A stretch of DNA of 64,000 bases from Gammaproteobacteria bacterium (lineage in GTDB: Bacteria > Pseudomonadota > Gammaproteobacteria > SZUA-229): contig JASBSR010000002.1 of assembly GCA_030148865.1 (NCBI GenBank), positions 62,001 to 126,000 of the forward strand. The letters run 5' to 3'. The notes beneath the pieces were generated by a model. That model had not been told where the DNA came from, ran no database searches, and worked only from the letters and a program-made list of their open reading frames with translations. Shown here one piece after another: positions 38,371 through 47,313 of the stretch. A program made the translations under genes and the position numbers. The stretch's first letter is position 1, and every line of letters begins with the position of its first letter.

Positions 38371-39909
38371 ATGGTCGAAAAAAGAAGCATTCCCCGTCGG
38401 CCTACAATCCTAATTATTCTTGATGGTTTCGGCGTCAATCCGAGCCGCATTAACAATGCGGTGCAGGAAGCGAATACACCGCGTCTCGACGAATATTTTT
38501 CCAGAAATCCACACACCACGCTCGATGCCTGTGGCAACGCTGTGGGTCTGCCCGATGGCCAGATGGGAAACTCAGAAGTCGGTCACATGACACTCGGTTG
38601 TGGTGCGGTGCTACGCCAGGACCTGGTGCGCATCAACGATGAAATTAAGAGTGGCGAGTTTTTCAAAAATGCCGCGCTGGTCAACGCTGTTGAAGACGCG
38701 TTGGCGCATGATCGCCCGGTACACCTGGTGGGCTTAACTTCCGACGGTGGTGTTCACAGTCACATCGATCATTTATTTGCGCTCATTGATTTATGTGCGA
38801 GTCAGAAAGCAAAACCAGTGGTGCACATGATCACCGACGGTCGCGATACTGCGCAAATGCACGCACTGGTAGATTTGCAGAAGCTGGAAGATAAACTCGA
38901 AGACGCTGATGGTTGTATCGCGACTGTTTGTGGGCGCTACTTTTCTATGGATCGTGATCATCGCTGGGATCGTACCGAGCAGGCGTGGCGTGCCATGGTG
39001 CTGGGTGAAGGCCGCAGTGCGGAAAACGCGCGCTACGCTGTCGAAGCGGCTTATGCGAATAATGAAACCGATGAGTTCATCGTGCCGACTGTATTGAATG
39101 ACGCTGAGTTGATTCAAAGCGGTGACAGCGTAATCTTTTTTAATTTCCGCAATGACCGACCACGCCAGTTAACCGCTGCTCTGAGTCAGGAAAATTTTGA
39201 CAAGTTTGATCTGCACGATTTTGAAGGCGCCACGGTTACCTGTTTAACTGAATATGACCCCGAGTTTTTATTGCCCATTGGCTACGCGCCGGAGCGGCCA
39301 CAGGCGACCGTCGCTTCGGTGGTGAGTCGCGCCGGTTACAAGCAGTTTCATTGCGCGGAAACCGAAAAGTACGCACACGTGACCTATTTTTTTAATGGCG
39401 GAAAAAAACAGCCATTCGCCGGTGAAACCCACGTTATGGTGAACTCACCTGATGTCGCGACCTACGATTTACAGCCTGAGATGAGTGCGGCTGAAGTGGC
39501 TGACAAAGTTATCGAGGCGCTGCGTTCGGGCGAATATGGGTTTATTATGGTGAATTTTGCCAATGGTGATATGGTCGGTCATACCGCGATTCGCGATGCC
39601 GTGATCAAGGCGGTAGAGGCTCTGGATAGTGAAGTCGGTCGGGTACTCGATGCTGCTGTTGAAACTGGTTTCTCGGTCATCCTGACTGCCGATCATGGTA
39701 ACTGCGATGAAATGGTTGACCCGGTAACTCAGGAGCCGCATACGCAGCACACATTGTATCCCGTACCGTGTATGGTGATTGACGAGGTGAGCTGGTATTT
39801 ACGCCCGGGTGGTTCGTTAAGTTCGGTCGCCCCGACACTGCTGCAGCTCATGGGACTACAGCAACCGCCAGCAATGACGGGTAAATCGTTATTGATGCGC
39901 GAGTATTAG
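38371..39909 (+). CDS. gpmI: 2,3-bisphosphoglycerate-independent phosphoglycerate mutase
   Basis: Interconverts 2- and 3-phosphoglycerate in glycolysis with Mn2+. The alkaline-phosphatase-type fold has LDGFGVNP at the first metal ligand, catalytic Ser68 in GQMGNSEVGH, TDGRDT, and the second metal site ending TADHGNCDEM with PHTQHT. The 512-aa length is standard. The ATG at 38371 has GGGG upstream. The gene ends at a strong bidirectional terminator shared with the convergent GGDEF/EAL gene. Confidence 0.95.
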   Translation: MVEKRSIPRRPTILIILDGFGVNPSRINNAVQEANTPRLDEYFSRNPHTTLDACGNAVGLPDGQMGNSEVGHMTLGCGAVLRQDLVRINDEIKSGEFFKNAALVNAVEDALAHDRPVHLVGLTSDGGVHSHIDHLFALIDLCASQKAKPVVHMITDGRDTAQMHALVDLQKLEDKLEDADGCIATVCGRYFSMDRDHRWDRTEQAWRAMVLGEGRSAENARYAVEAAYANNETDEFIVPTVLNDAELIQSGDSVIFFNFRNDRPRQLTAALSQENFDKFDLHDFEGATVTCLTEYDPEFLLPIGYAPERPQATVASVVSRAGYKQFHCAETEKYAHVTYFFNGGKKQPFAGETHVMVNSPDVATYDLQPEMSAAEVADKVIEALRSGEYGFIMVNFANGDMVGHTAIRDAVIKAVEALDSEVGRVLDAAVETGFSVILTADHGNCDEMVDPVTQEPHTQHTLYPVPCMVIDEVSWYLRPGGSLSSVAPTLLQLMGLQQPPAMTGKSLLMREY

Positions 39910-39920
39910 TTTCTATCAAG

Positions 39921-39967
39921 CCCAAACAATAAAAAAGCCTCGTTAAGAGGCTTTTTTATTGTTTGGG
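39921..39967. terminator. Bidirectional terminator, 21-bp perfect stem
   Basis: CCCAAACAATAAAAAAGCCT(C), its perfect reverse complement and a GTTAA loop form a 21-bp stem. The inner GC-rich GCCTC/GAGGC followed by T6 gives an intrinsic terminator in either direction. It lies between the convergent gpmI (plus) and the REC-GGDEF-EAL gene (minus). Confidence 0.85.
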
Positions 39968-39975
39968 TAAAAATC

Positions 39976-42153
39976 TTAGTGATGCCTGAGTCCAGTGAGG
40001 CCATTTCTACTGGCACCATGCATGGCCTGTGGTTCCTGGATTAATAGTTGCGCAATCACATCCGGCTGTAATGGTTTACCGAACAGGAAGCCCTGTGCTT
40101 CATTGCAATCGATGCTGCGCAAATAATCGAGCTGGGTCTGGGTTTCGACGCCTTCTGCGACCACATTCAGTTGCAGGCCTTTTGCCATTGCGACGATGGT
40201 GTTGACGATGGTGTTATCACCTTTTGAAAAACGATTTTCCTTGAGGAAGGTGCGGTCAATTTTCAGAGTTTGAATTGGCAGGCGGTGCAGGTAACTTAAA
40301 GATGAGTAACCGGTGCCGAAATCATCAATTGCGATAGTCACACCAAATTCGCTGAGTTCTTTCAGCTTGCGTATTATGCTGTCCATGTCATCCATGATGG
40401 TATTTTCCGTAATTTCGATTTCGAGTGTATTACCCGGCAGGTCAAATTCTTTTAATGTTTGCTTGATAACGGGAATAATATTTTTTTCGACCAGCTGACG
40501 TGCGCACATGTTGATTGACATGCGTACGCTTGGCAGGCCCGCCGTGCGCCAGCGGCTGAGTTCGGCTAATGCGCTTCTCAGTACCCAGTGGCCTACTTCG
40601 ACAATCAGGCCGCTTTCTTCAGCAAACGGAATAAATTCGCAGGGTGAAATAGTGCCGTGTTCCGGGTGCTCCCAGCGCAGCAGCGCTTCAACACCAACAA
40701 TTTCACCGGACTTTAAGTTAATCTGTGGCTGATAGACAAGTTTGAACTCGTTATTTTCCAGCGCCTTATGGATGCCGGTATCCATGGACAAATTCTGGAA
40801 GTACGGTGTATTCATGTCATTGGAGTAGAACTGATAGCCGTTTTTACCCTTGCCCTTGACGTGATACATGGCAACATCGGCGTGTTTGATCAGAGACTCC
40901 ATGTTGGTGCCGTCCTGTGGGTACATCGCAATACCGATGCTGACGCTGACGTACAGCTCATGACCATCCACTACAAAAGGATCTTTGAGTATGCTGGTGA
41001 TCTTCTGTGCGATGGCAGTGACATCTTCGCGTTTCTCGCCCAGTTTGGGTAATAGTAGTGTGAATTCGTCGCCGCCAAAGCGCGCCAGGGTGTCACCCTC
41101 ACGCAGACAACTTTTGAGTCGTGTGCTGACCTGTTGCAGTAATTCATCGCCAATCATATGGCCAAGGCTGTCGTTGATATTTTTGAAGCGATCGAGATCG
41201 AGAAACATCACGGCGAGAGCTTCACTTTCACGTTTTGCCTGAGAGATGGCAAGCGTCAGACGGTCACGTAGTAACGCCCGGTTGGGGAGTTTGGTTAATA
41301 AATCGTGGTAGGCCTGGAAGTTGATGGTCTCTTCGGCCATCTTGCGATCCGTGACGTCGCGCGCAATGCCGTAGGTGCCAAGATAGGTTTTTTGTTCGCC
41401 ATCATTGGGATTGGTGTAGATGCCCATCGAGCTGAGCTCGATCGGTAGCGCACGGTTTTCAAATATCCTGGGCACGCCATCGTCTTTACATTTCAGGCGC
41501 AGTTCGATATTGCGTGAAGCGCGCTTACCAATGCGACGTTCATTGAAAACATATTTCGCCTGTTCAAGATCATCATGATGCACAAGCAGTGAATAATGTT
41601 TTCCGATCAGTGTGTTTTTCTCAAAACCGAGCAGACTTTCGACGCGTTCATTAATAAAAGTGAAGTGGCCTTCTGGATCGAGAATATAAATAATGTCGGG
41701 TGAGGTGTCGACCAGGTAACGGTGAAGTCGTTCAGATTCACGTAATTGTTGCTGCATGAGCTTGTTTTGTTTTTCGAGTTTTTTCTCTTTCAGCGCATTG
41801 CTCAGGGTCAGTATCAGTTCATCTGCCGCGTAGGGTTTGCGTAGGAAATCGTAAGCGCCTTTGGAAACGGCTTCGCGCGCTGATTCGAAAGATGTTTCGC
41901 CGCTGACAATAATGACAGCAGTCTCGATACGGTTTTCTTTGATGTGCGCCATCACATCGTGGCCTGACACATAGGGCATATACAGGTCGAGCAGGGCCAC
42001 ATCGTATATATTCTGGTCAAGTTTGAGAATGGCTTCTTTGCCGCCGATGGCAGTGTCTGCGGCATAACCGCGGGCGGCGAGAAGGTCTTTCAGGCTTTTG
42101 AGGATGACGGGGTCATCATCGACAATCAGAATTTGCTGCAGTTTTTGACTCAT
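39976..42153 (-). CDS. c-di-GMP signalling protein: REC-PAS-GGDEF-EAL
   Basis: An N-terminal receiver (about 5-125, phospho-Asp56 in LLDLYMP, Lys in LRKPYAADE) is followed by a PAS domain (about 150-280, TSPDIIYILDPEGHFTFINE), a GGDEF domain (RFGGDEF, intact A-site) and an EAL domain (VEALLRWEH, NTLEIEITEN, IDDFGTGYSS, VAEGVET). Both cyclase and phosphodiesterase residues are complete, so it can in principle make and break c-di-GMP; which dominates cannot be read. The 725-aa length and soluble character suggest a cytoplasmic response regulator. It lies 75 bases after the HDOD kinase gene on the same strand, which may be its phosphodonor (inference). Confidence 0.92.
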   Translation of the reverse strand: MSQKLQQILIVDDDPVILKSLKDLLAARGYAADTAIGGKEAILKLDQNIYDVALLDLYMPYVSGHDVMAHIKENRIETAVIIVSGETSFESAREAVSKGAYDFLRKPYAADELILTLSNALKEKKLEKQNKLMQQQLRESERLHRYLVDTSPDIIYILDPEGHFTFINERVESLLGFEKNTLIGKHYSLLVHHDDLEQAKYVFNERRIGKRASRNIELRLKCKDDGVPRIFENRALPIELSSMGIYTNPNDGEQKTYLGTYGIARDVTDRKMAEETINFQAYHDLLTKLPNRALLRDRLTLAISQAKRESEALAVMFLDLDRFKNINDSLGHMIGDELLQQVSTRLKSCLREGDTLARFGGDEFTLLLPKLGEKREDVTAIAQKITSILKDPFVVDGHELYVSVSIGIAMYPQDGTNMESLIKHADVAMYHVKGKGKNGYQFYSNDMNTPYFQNLSMDTGIHKALENNEFKLVYQPQINLKSGEIVGVEALLRWEHPEHGTISPCEFIPFAEESGLIVEVGHWVLRSALAELSRWRTAGLPSVRMSINMCARQLVEKNIIPVIKQTLKEFDLPGNTLEIEITENTIMDDMDSIIRKLKELSEFGVTIAIDDFGTGYSSLSYLHRLPIQTLKIDRTFLKENRFSKGDNTIVNTIVAMAKGLQLNVVAEGVETQTQLDYLRSIDCNEAQGFLFGKPLQPDVIAQLLIQEPQAMHGASRNGLTGLRHH

Positions 42154-42228
42154 TTTAATCTCTAGTGTGCAAAGGCATCGGGGCCTTTGTGGTCATGGTT
42201 TGCACAAAACAGAGCGGGCTGTTTTTGT

Positions 42229-44373
42229 TCATTTTTTAGGCAGGAAGATGTGAAAACTCGTGCCTTTATCGCTGCTTTTGCAACTGATCGATCCGTGCAG
42301 TTCGTTGACTAAATTTTTGACAATGGTAAGCCCCAGACCCGCGTGTTCTGTGCCTTTTCGGGTTTCGACCGGCGAGAACAGTTTGGGTAGTGTGTCGGGG
42401 CTTATGCCCGGGCCATCGTCGGATATAGAAATTTCGATATGCTCTTTACCGTCAACATTCACATTATCCTGAGTGTAGACCATGATTTTGCCGTTTGCCG
42501 GCAGAGCTTCGACAGCATTTTTAATAAGATTGGTATAGATCTGTTTGAGCGCGTTTTCATTGCTCATCACTGGCCTGATCTGCTTGTCGAGCTGCAGTTT
42601 GATGGTGATTTTGCTGGCGGCGCAGATTGAAGTCTGGAATACCAGAGTGAGATCGGAAATCAGTGCATTGATGTCTGCCAGCGCCGATTCTTCCACGGGC
42701 AGACTGGGCTGTGACAGGCGTTCGAGTATGCTGCTGGCGCGCTGAATCTCGGCCTTGATGGTTTTTAGATCGGCCTGTGCGGGGTGGTCGGCTTCCAGCT
42801 TATAGCCCAGTATTTCCAGATAGTTATTCATGATACTGAGCGGATTGCGCACTTCGTGCACGACCTCGCGGACATGTGATTCGAGCACTTTGCCGGCATT
42901 CAGGTCTTCTTCCTGCTGACCATTTTTGCCGGGGTTGCGTATTACGCTAATGGTGTGTGCGATTTCACTGGCAAATTGATCGAGCAGGCCGAGCTGCTTC
43001 CACAGAACCTGCTGTTGCAGAGGGTCGACACCCAGCACGAGTGTGCCGATGGCGGCATTGCTCATAATCATGGGCAGGCAAATCATGCCTTCGCCCTGGG
43101 TCAGGCTGATCAGTTGCCGATCAATAACACTCAGCGGCTGCGCGCGATCATCGAAGCTGTGCAAAGCCTGTTTTTCCAGCAATGCGCTGGCTACCATGCT
43201 GCGCTCCGGTACTAGCGGGATGCGCAACTGATCGAGTCGCGCCGGCTGTTTTTCGCTGGCCATCGCGTGTAGCAATTTGTCATCGTCGTCATACAAAAAT
43301 AGAATGCATTTACTCACGCTAAACAAAATACCAACGTGTTGTTCGATGGCGTGTAATAGCTGTTTTTCACCATTAATGCGAGACAGATGCTGGTGCGCAC
43401 CATCTAGCATGGCGATGTTGCGAATCTGTTCGGCGAGCTGTACCTGTTTATATTCTTCGCGGGCTTTTATTTGTCGGGCGGTGTCGCCATCGACCATGCC
43501 ATCGGTCAGTAAATCAATTTCGAGTTTGCTGGCCAGGTGTGCCACCCGGGTGCGTGACTGGTCCAGCAGTTCCACAAGCCAGTCGCGCGTAAAACCGAAA
43601 ACAGTTTCGGCCTCGGTATATATATGTGTGTCTTCGGGTTTGAAGTCGTTGCTCGCCAGCTGGTTGGCAAGGTGAATGATTTTGACCAACGGATGTGCAT
43701 CGATCACGCTCTCCAGGTTCTCGTGGTGATACAGCACAGCATCGACCAGAAAAGGGTTTATCTGGTGTTTGCGCAATAAAGCCGCACCGACGTCATGGTG
43801 CGTGGTCTGGAACGTTTCATTTTCGAGGTCGTGAAAATTGTCGTCTTCCGAAAGCTCAGCAAAAGTGACTGTGTATTTATCCGGAAAAGCATTTTCCAGT
43901 GCCAACTGTCCGATATCGTGTAACAGACCAGCTCCATATGCATCGTTGGGCTGTGGATAGTGCAGTTCGGCGGCGATGGCCTCGGCGAGAGTGGCGCAGA
44001 GAATAGAATGTTGCCAGTGTTGTTTGATGAATTCGGTGCGCTCATGATTGTAGCGCGAAAAAAACTGCTGCGCCGCCGAGGTAACCGCGATGCTTTTGAT
44101 GGTATTGATGCCCAGTTGCTGCAATAGCTGTTCTGGTGGCAGGGGTTTGTCGCTGGCTCGGCACTGACGGCTGCACACTGACATCACTTTCAGGTAAAGC
44201 GAAGGGTCCATGCGCAGCACTTCTGCGAGTTGTTCATAAGACAGGCTTTCGTCGTGGCAAATAGCGAGCAGGCGCAGCAAAACGTGGGGCAGGCTGGGCA
44301 GCTTGTCCACGTCGGTTTTCTGTACAATCTTGCTGGCTTCTGTTTGCATACCTGCGCTGGTGTCATGGCTCAT
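42229..44373 (-). CDS. HDOD-GAF-histidine kinase hybrid
   Basis: Unusual fusion. The N-terminal HDOD domain (about 25-270) begins KLPSLPHVLLRLL and has a degenerate HD site (HDIGQLALE). A GAF-like sensor follows at about 330-480. The C-terminal kinase core has the HisKA H-box VVHEVRNPLSIM with the phospho-His, an N-box (NLIKNAVEALP), SDDGPGIS and AGLGLTIVKNL, so the autokinase should be active. The start is ATG 44373 (MSHDTSAGM); the track's 44412 is a TTG. 714 aa, no membrane helices, so cytoplasmic. It stands 75 bases upstream of a REC-containing GGDEF/EAL protein, a probable partner. Confidence 0.88.
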   Translation of the reverse strand: MSHDTSAGMQTEASKIVQKTDVDKLPSLPHVLLRLLAICHDESLSYEQLAEVLRMDPSLYLKVMSVCSRQCRASDKPLPPEQLLQQLGINTIKSIAVTSAAQQFFSRYNHERTEFIKQHWQHSILCATLAEAIAAELHYPQPNDAYGAGLLHDIGQLALENAFPDKYTVTFAELSEDDNFHDLENETFQTTHHDVGAALLRKHQINPFLVDAVLYHHENLESVIDAHPLVKIIHLANQLASNDFKPEDTHIYTEAETVFGFTRDWLVELLDQSRTRVAHLASKLEIDLLTDGMVDGDTARQIKAREEYKQVQLAEQIRNIAMLDGAHQHLSRINGEKQLLHAIEQHVGILFSVSKCILFLYDDDDKLLHAMASEKQPARLDQLRIPLVPERSMVASALLEKQALHSFDDRAQPLSVIDRQLISLTQGEGMICLPMIMSNAAIGTLVLGVDPLQQQVLWKQLGLLDQFASEIAHTISVIRNPGKNGQQEEDLNAGKVLESHVREVVHEVRNPLSIMNNYLEILGYKLEADHPAQADLKTIKAEIQRASSILERLSQPSLPVEESALADINALISDLTLVFQTSICAASKITIKLQLDKQIRPVMSNENALKQIYTNLIKNAVEALPANGKIMVYTQDNVNVDGKEHIEISISDDGPGISPDTLPKLFSPVETRKGTEHAGLGLTIVKNLVNELHGSISCKSSDKGTSFHIFLPKK

Positions 44374-44792
44374 GGGTTCCGAATCCCGCGCTGGTGCGGC
44401 TTTTCGGGGCAATCTACTGGCTAATCATGTCAGCTTGTCTGGTTGGAGAAAACCGGTATATTCATGGCAACATGCAATAATCGTACACGAACTGAAAATA
44501 CCAGTAGAATCAGCAGTATAGGGTAAAAATTGAGCAAATGTATATGTATTATGTAAGCTTTTCCGACGAACTGTGGGGTTTTGTACCATCTGCGGTGAGC
44601 GCTGTGACAACAGGCAAAAAAGTGGGGATAAACCCGTGAAAACACAAAATGTTGTGGAATTTGAGTGCAGTATAAACTACATGTCGGGGTTTTCGCTTTC
44701 ATCTTCACGGCAGATGTGATAATAATGTCGAGCGGTTTGTTATATGGGGCGTCGGCAAGGGCGCTGAAAATAATAACGATAGACAGCAAACT
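44374..44792. other. 419-base divergent intergenic region
   Basis: Lies between the HDOD kinase (minus) and the hypothetical gene at 44793 (plus). I see only AT-rich stretches and short overlapping ORFs without ribosome sites. No convincing RNA gene, terminator or inverted repeat is visible. Confidence 0.4.
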
Positions 44793-45230
44793 TTGAAATC
44801 ACAGGCAAAAACTGAACTTCTGTCACTGGTTGAGACCCTGTCTGATGAACATTCTCAGGATCTTCTGACCCCGCAAAATATCGATCAGCTGCGCGCGAGT
44901 GCGCACTATGTGCTGCTCGACAAGTGTCTGGAACTGAGCAAGGCGCGACCTTTTTTCTGGTCGCTGGTTGAGGCCTATGTCGACCGCTTTCAGGTATATC
45001 CTTTCGATGTCACACGAGCTTTATTCAGCTACCTGGAGTTGCGCGATTACCCCGAAGATGAAATGAAAACCCTGGTGCAGCAACTCGAGGCTCGTTATCT
45101 GGAACAGCATGGCCGCCCCCTGAAACAGGCTGCCGAACTGGTAACTCGACCGAGCAGCCTCGACGGCGAAATTCAGGATTTGCGCGACAGTCTGAAATAT
45201 GCAGCACTGGTGGAAGACCTGAAACGCTGA
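44793..45230 (+). CDS. Hypothetical protein, acidic helical, 145 aa
   Basis: Not recognised. The only initiator in frame close to the conserved-looking start is the TTG at 44793, and no ribosome site precedes it, so the start is uncertain. The protein is charged and helical (LLSLVETLSDEHSQDLLTPQ) with an aromatic central region (ARPFFWSLVEAYVDRFQVYPF). It has no signal peptide or membrane segment. The gene converges with the GspC-like gene. Its role cannot be inferred. Confidence 0.6.
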   Translation: MKSQAKTELLSLVETLSDEHSQDLLTPQNIDQLRASAHYVLLDKCLELSKARPFFWSLVEAYVDRFQVYPFDVTRALFSYLELRDYPEDEMKTLVQQLEARYLEQHGRPLKQAAELVTRPSSLDGEIQDLRDSLKYAALVEDLKR

Positions 45231-45288
45231 TACTGATCCAGTTATTAGCGTAGCGGGGCGTGACTGGCGCGCCAGGAATACTGCGGCT

Positions 45289-45981
45289 TCAGTTTTCCTG
45301 GGTGGCCGGGCTGGTGGTTTCGGCTGGTGTTGTCTGTTCCATGACAGGTTCTGCCGAGAGTGCAGGTGTGTAGCCGGTCTCCTGCACCGGTTCGGTTTCG
45401 GGCATGGCTGGCGGGGTGGCTGCCACCGATAAGTCACTGACGACAGGCTCGGCCTCAATATAATCGGGCTGCGCCTGGGGTAAGAATGCTTCGCTATCGA
45501 CACCAGAGCTATCCTGCTCGGGCAATTGCAGACGCGTCAGCTGACCATTACTGTGCGCCAGAATAACGTGGTCGGTGGCGACAAAGTCGAGCCGGCCTTT
45601 GTTAAACACCTCATCACCGAGCGCGAAAGTTTCTTCATGGCCGGGTTCTGCCTGGATAATTGCCAGGCTGCTGGTGCCGCCGGTATTGGCAACAATGCCG
45701 CGCAGAGTCAAATTGAGCGATGGGTCCTGTTTCGCTTCCTGATACTGCGGTGTGCTCTGGTCTTCTGTGCCAAATAAATGCGAGGCCGCCAGCGGGCCGA
45801 TGTCAGCCGGGTTTTGACTGGGAGCTGGTGTCGAGATGCCTGCTGCGGATGGTGCTGCGGGCCTGGGCCCAGTCGCGAAATGATAGAGTTCGATCACGAT
45901 CAGACATAACAGTGCCAGCACGACAGCCATCGCTGGCAGTTTTGTAATTGCGCCATTACCTGAAAGCGAAAGGAGTTTCAT
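45289..45981 (-). CDS. GspC-like protein (type II secretion C-component HR domain)
   Basis: A single N-terminal membrane helix (MAVVLALLCLIVIELYHFA) precedes a Pro/Ala linker, then the HR domain at about residues 85-160: NLTLRGIVANTGGTSSLAII, ALGDEV and VATDHVILAHSNGQLTRLQL, the pattern of GspC/PulC. It lacks a recognisable PDZ domain; instead the last 70 residues are Pro/Glu/Thr-rich and probably disordered. GspC links inner-membrane GspL/M to the GspD secretin. No other type II secretion gene is in the window. The start is ATG 45981 (MKLLSLSGN); the track's 45996 is a TTG. A promoter lies just upstream. Confidence 0.7.
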   Translation of the reverse strand: MKLLSLSGNGAITKLPAMAVVLALLCLIVIELYHFATGPRPAAPSAAGISTPAPSQNPADIGPLAASHLFGTEDQSTPQYQEAKQDPSLNLTLRGIVANTGGTSSLAIIQAEPGHEETFALGDEVFNKGRLDFVATDHVILAHSNGQLTRLQLPEQDSSGVDSEAFLPQAQPDYIEAEPVVSDLSVAATPPAMPETEPVQETGYTPALSAEPVMEQTTPAETTSPATQEN

Positions 45982-46010
45982 AATCGCCCGATACAAAAAA
46001 TAACTCGCTA

Positions 46011-46039
46011 TCTATAAGCATTTTTTAGCTGCTATGCAA
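46011..46039 (-). promoter_or_regulatory. Sigma70-like promoter of the GspC-like gene
   Basis: On the minus strand TTGCAT, 17 bases, TATAGA, the best -35/-10 pair I found in the window. The expected start is near 46004, about 23 bases before the ATG at 45981. Confidence 0.5.
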
Positions 46040-46406
46040 TCTTTTTTATTGTCCCTGGCGGCGGTCGGGGTTGTTAGCAGCGTGGTCGAAGCAGAACAGA
46101 AATAATGAGCGATCAAGTCCGTATTGATGCGTCAGGGTGAGATTAAGAGCATGGTGCAGATCAGGTGTCACCAGAAAATAGCAGTAAATGAGATACGAGC
46201 AATAAAACGAATCATCATGAGTTTTAAATCTGCACCTTGTGAGTGTTACCTGCAATGTGTGAGCCACTGTACGTAGTGAGGCTCTGGTGCAATGATTATC
46301 GTTGTAATTGATGGGTCTTATAGTTACCATCAGACAAGCTGGAACCTGCTGTGTTCAAACTTCAATATACAACTGTAGCGGCAAACGATACAGTCTGGAA
46401 AAGGCG

Positions 46407-46430
46407 GGTAAGATTTTTCTGTTTCTTACC
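46407..46430 (-). terminator. Possible weak terminator downstream of arnF
   Basis: GGTAAGA and TCTTACC pair over seven bases with a ten-base loop; on the minus strand the stem is followed by CGCCTTTT. It lies 18 bases beyond the arnF stop, so it could end the arnBCADTEF transcript. The U-run is interrupted. Confidence 0.3.
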
Positions 46431-46447
46431 GTCAGGTGATGTGTCTG

Positions 46448-46867
46448 TTAATGGCCAGCCATACTTTTGTGTTTTGTGCGGGTAACCAGAACGACGCCTG
46501 TTACGATTAGTGCAATACCACTGCTGCGTAGTCCGGTGATAGTTTCATTGAACCCTGGCCATAAACTTGCGCCCAGGTAGACCAGAACATAACTCAGGCT
46601 TAATAGCGGGTAGGCAAAGCTGAGTTCATATTTTGTCAGTGCCGCCATCCAGAACAACATTGACACGGCGTAACATGCCAGACCTGCAAGCACCCATAAG
46701 ATTGCTGTCGGGTTTAATGTATCCAGTGCAAAATTTCGCAAAAATTCAGTATTTGAATGCGCGAGCTCCAGCATGCCATATTTCATCAATAGTTGTGCGC
46801 TGGCGGATAGCACAATTGTGCTGATCACAAAGGCCATGCCTTTGTACAGAGTGTATGTGTTGTTCAT
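46448..46867 (-). CDS. arnF: Undecaprenyl-phosphate-L-Ara4N flippase subunit
   Basis: Small EamA/SMR-like membrane protein with four helices (TIVLSASAQLLMKYGML, ILWVLAGLACYAVSMLFWMAAL, YPLLSLSYVLVYLGASLW, GIALIVTGVVLVTR). With ArnE it flips Ara4N-phosphoundecaprenol across the inner membrane. 139 aa, near the E. coli ArnF (128). It begins four bases inside the arnE stop (ATGA overlap). It is the last gene of the minus-strand arn operon. Confidence 0.88.
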   Translation of the reverse strand: MNNTYTLYKGMAFVISTIVLSASAQLLMKYGMLELAHSNTEFLRNFALDTLNPTAILWVLAGLACYAVSMLFWMAALTKYELSFAYPLLSLSYVLVYLGASLWPGFNETITGLRSSGIALIVTGVVLVTRTKHKSMAGH

Positions 46868-47214
46868 GATAACGATACCAGAACCACGCCCAGTGTAATA
46901 AATACCACTCCCAGCCAGCGTTGACCGCTGATGGTTTCATTTAGATAAAATCGTGATATCAACAGGACGATGACAAAACTCAAACTGAGTAGTGGGAAAG
47001 CCTTGCTAACTTCCATGTCAAACAGCACGTACAGCCAGATCAGAGCGCCGCTGGCCAGGCAGCACACGGCCCACCAGGTTTCTTTCTGGAGAAACAGGCG
47101 GTGTAGAAACCGGGGTGGCACGGCGACCAACGCAGCTTTGTCTGCGGCCAGTTTTTGCAGCAGTTGACCGCTTAGGGTCAGACACAAAGATGCAAAAACA
47201 AAAATATATTCCAT
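46864..47214 (-). CDS. arnE: Undecaprenyl-phosphate-L-Ara4N flippase subunit
   Basis: Partner of ArnF, 116 aa with four membrane helices of the EamA/SMR type: FASLCLTLSGQLLQKLAAD at the start, LASGALIWLYVLFDM, and FPLLSLSFVIVLLISRF with the conserved E-SG-R-LG motif near the end (NETISGQRWLGVV). ArnE in E. coli is 111 aa. It overlaps arnF by four bases and lies 99 bases after arnT. Confidence 0.88.
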   Translation of the reverse strand: MEYIFVFASLCLTLSGQLLQKLAADKAALVAVPPRFLHRLFLQKETWWAVCCLASGALIWLYVLFDMEVSKAFPLLSLSFVIVLLISRFYLNETISGQRWLGVVFITLGVVLVSLS

Positions 47215-47313
47215 TATAGAACGACGCTGAGGTGAAATAATGGCTCAAAGGCGCTGATTCGCGCGACGAAAACTAAAACATTATTCTGATCTATGGCATG
47301 GAGGTTTATCACA

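Larger units (their letters stand above)
45982..46447. other. 466-base region after arnF, no gene seen
   Basis: Besides the GspC promoter and a hairpin GGTAAGA/TCTTACC at 46407-46430, I see nothing supported. The minus ORF at 46046-46330 has an odd composition and no ribosome site. The hairpin, followed by CGCCTTTT on the minus strand, could be a weak arn-operon terminator. Confidence 0.4.

Noticed and set aside
45264-45275. Palindrome CTGGCGCGCCAG
   Set aside because: Only 12 bp and GC-rich, with no T-run; chance or a restriction site is enough to explain it.
46046-46330. Minus ORF of 94 aa after arnF
   Set aside because: Odd Cys/His/Tyr-rich composition and no start signal.
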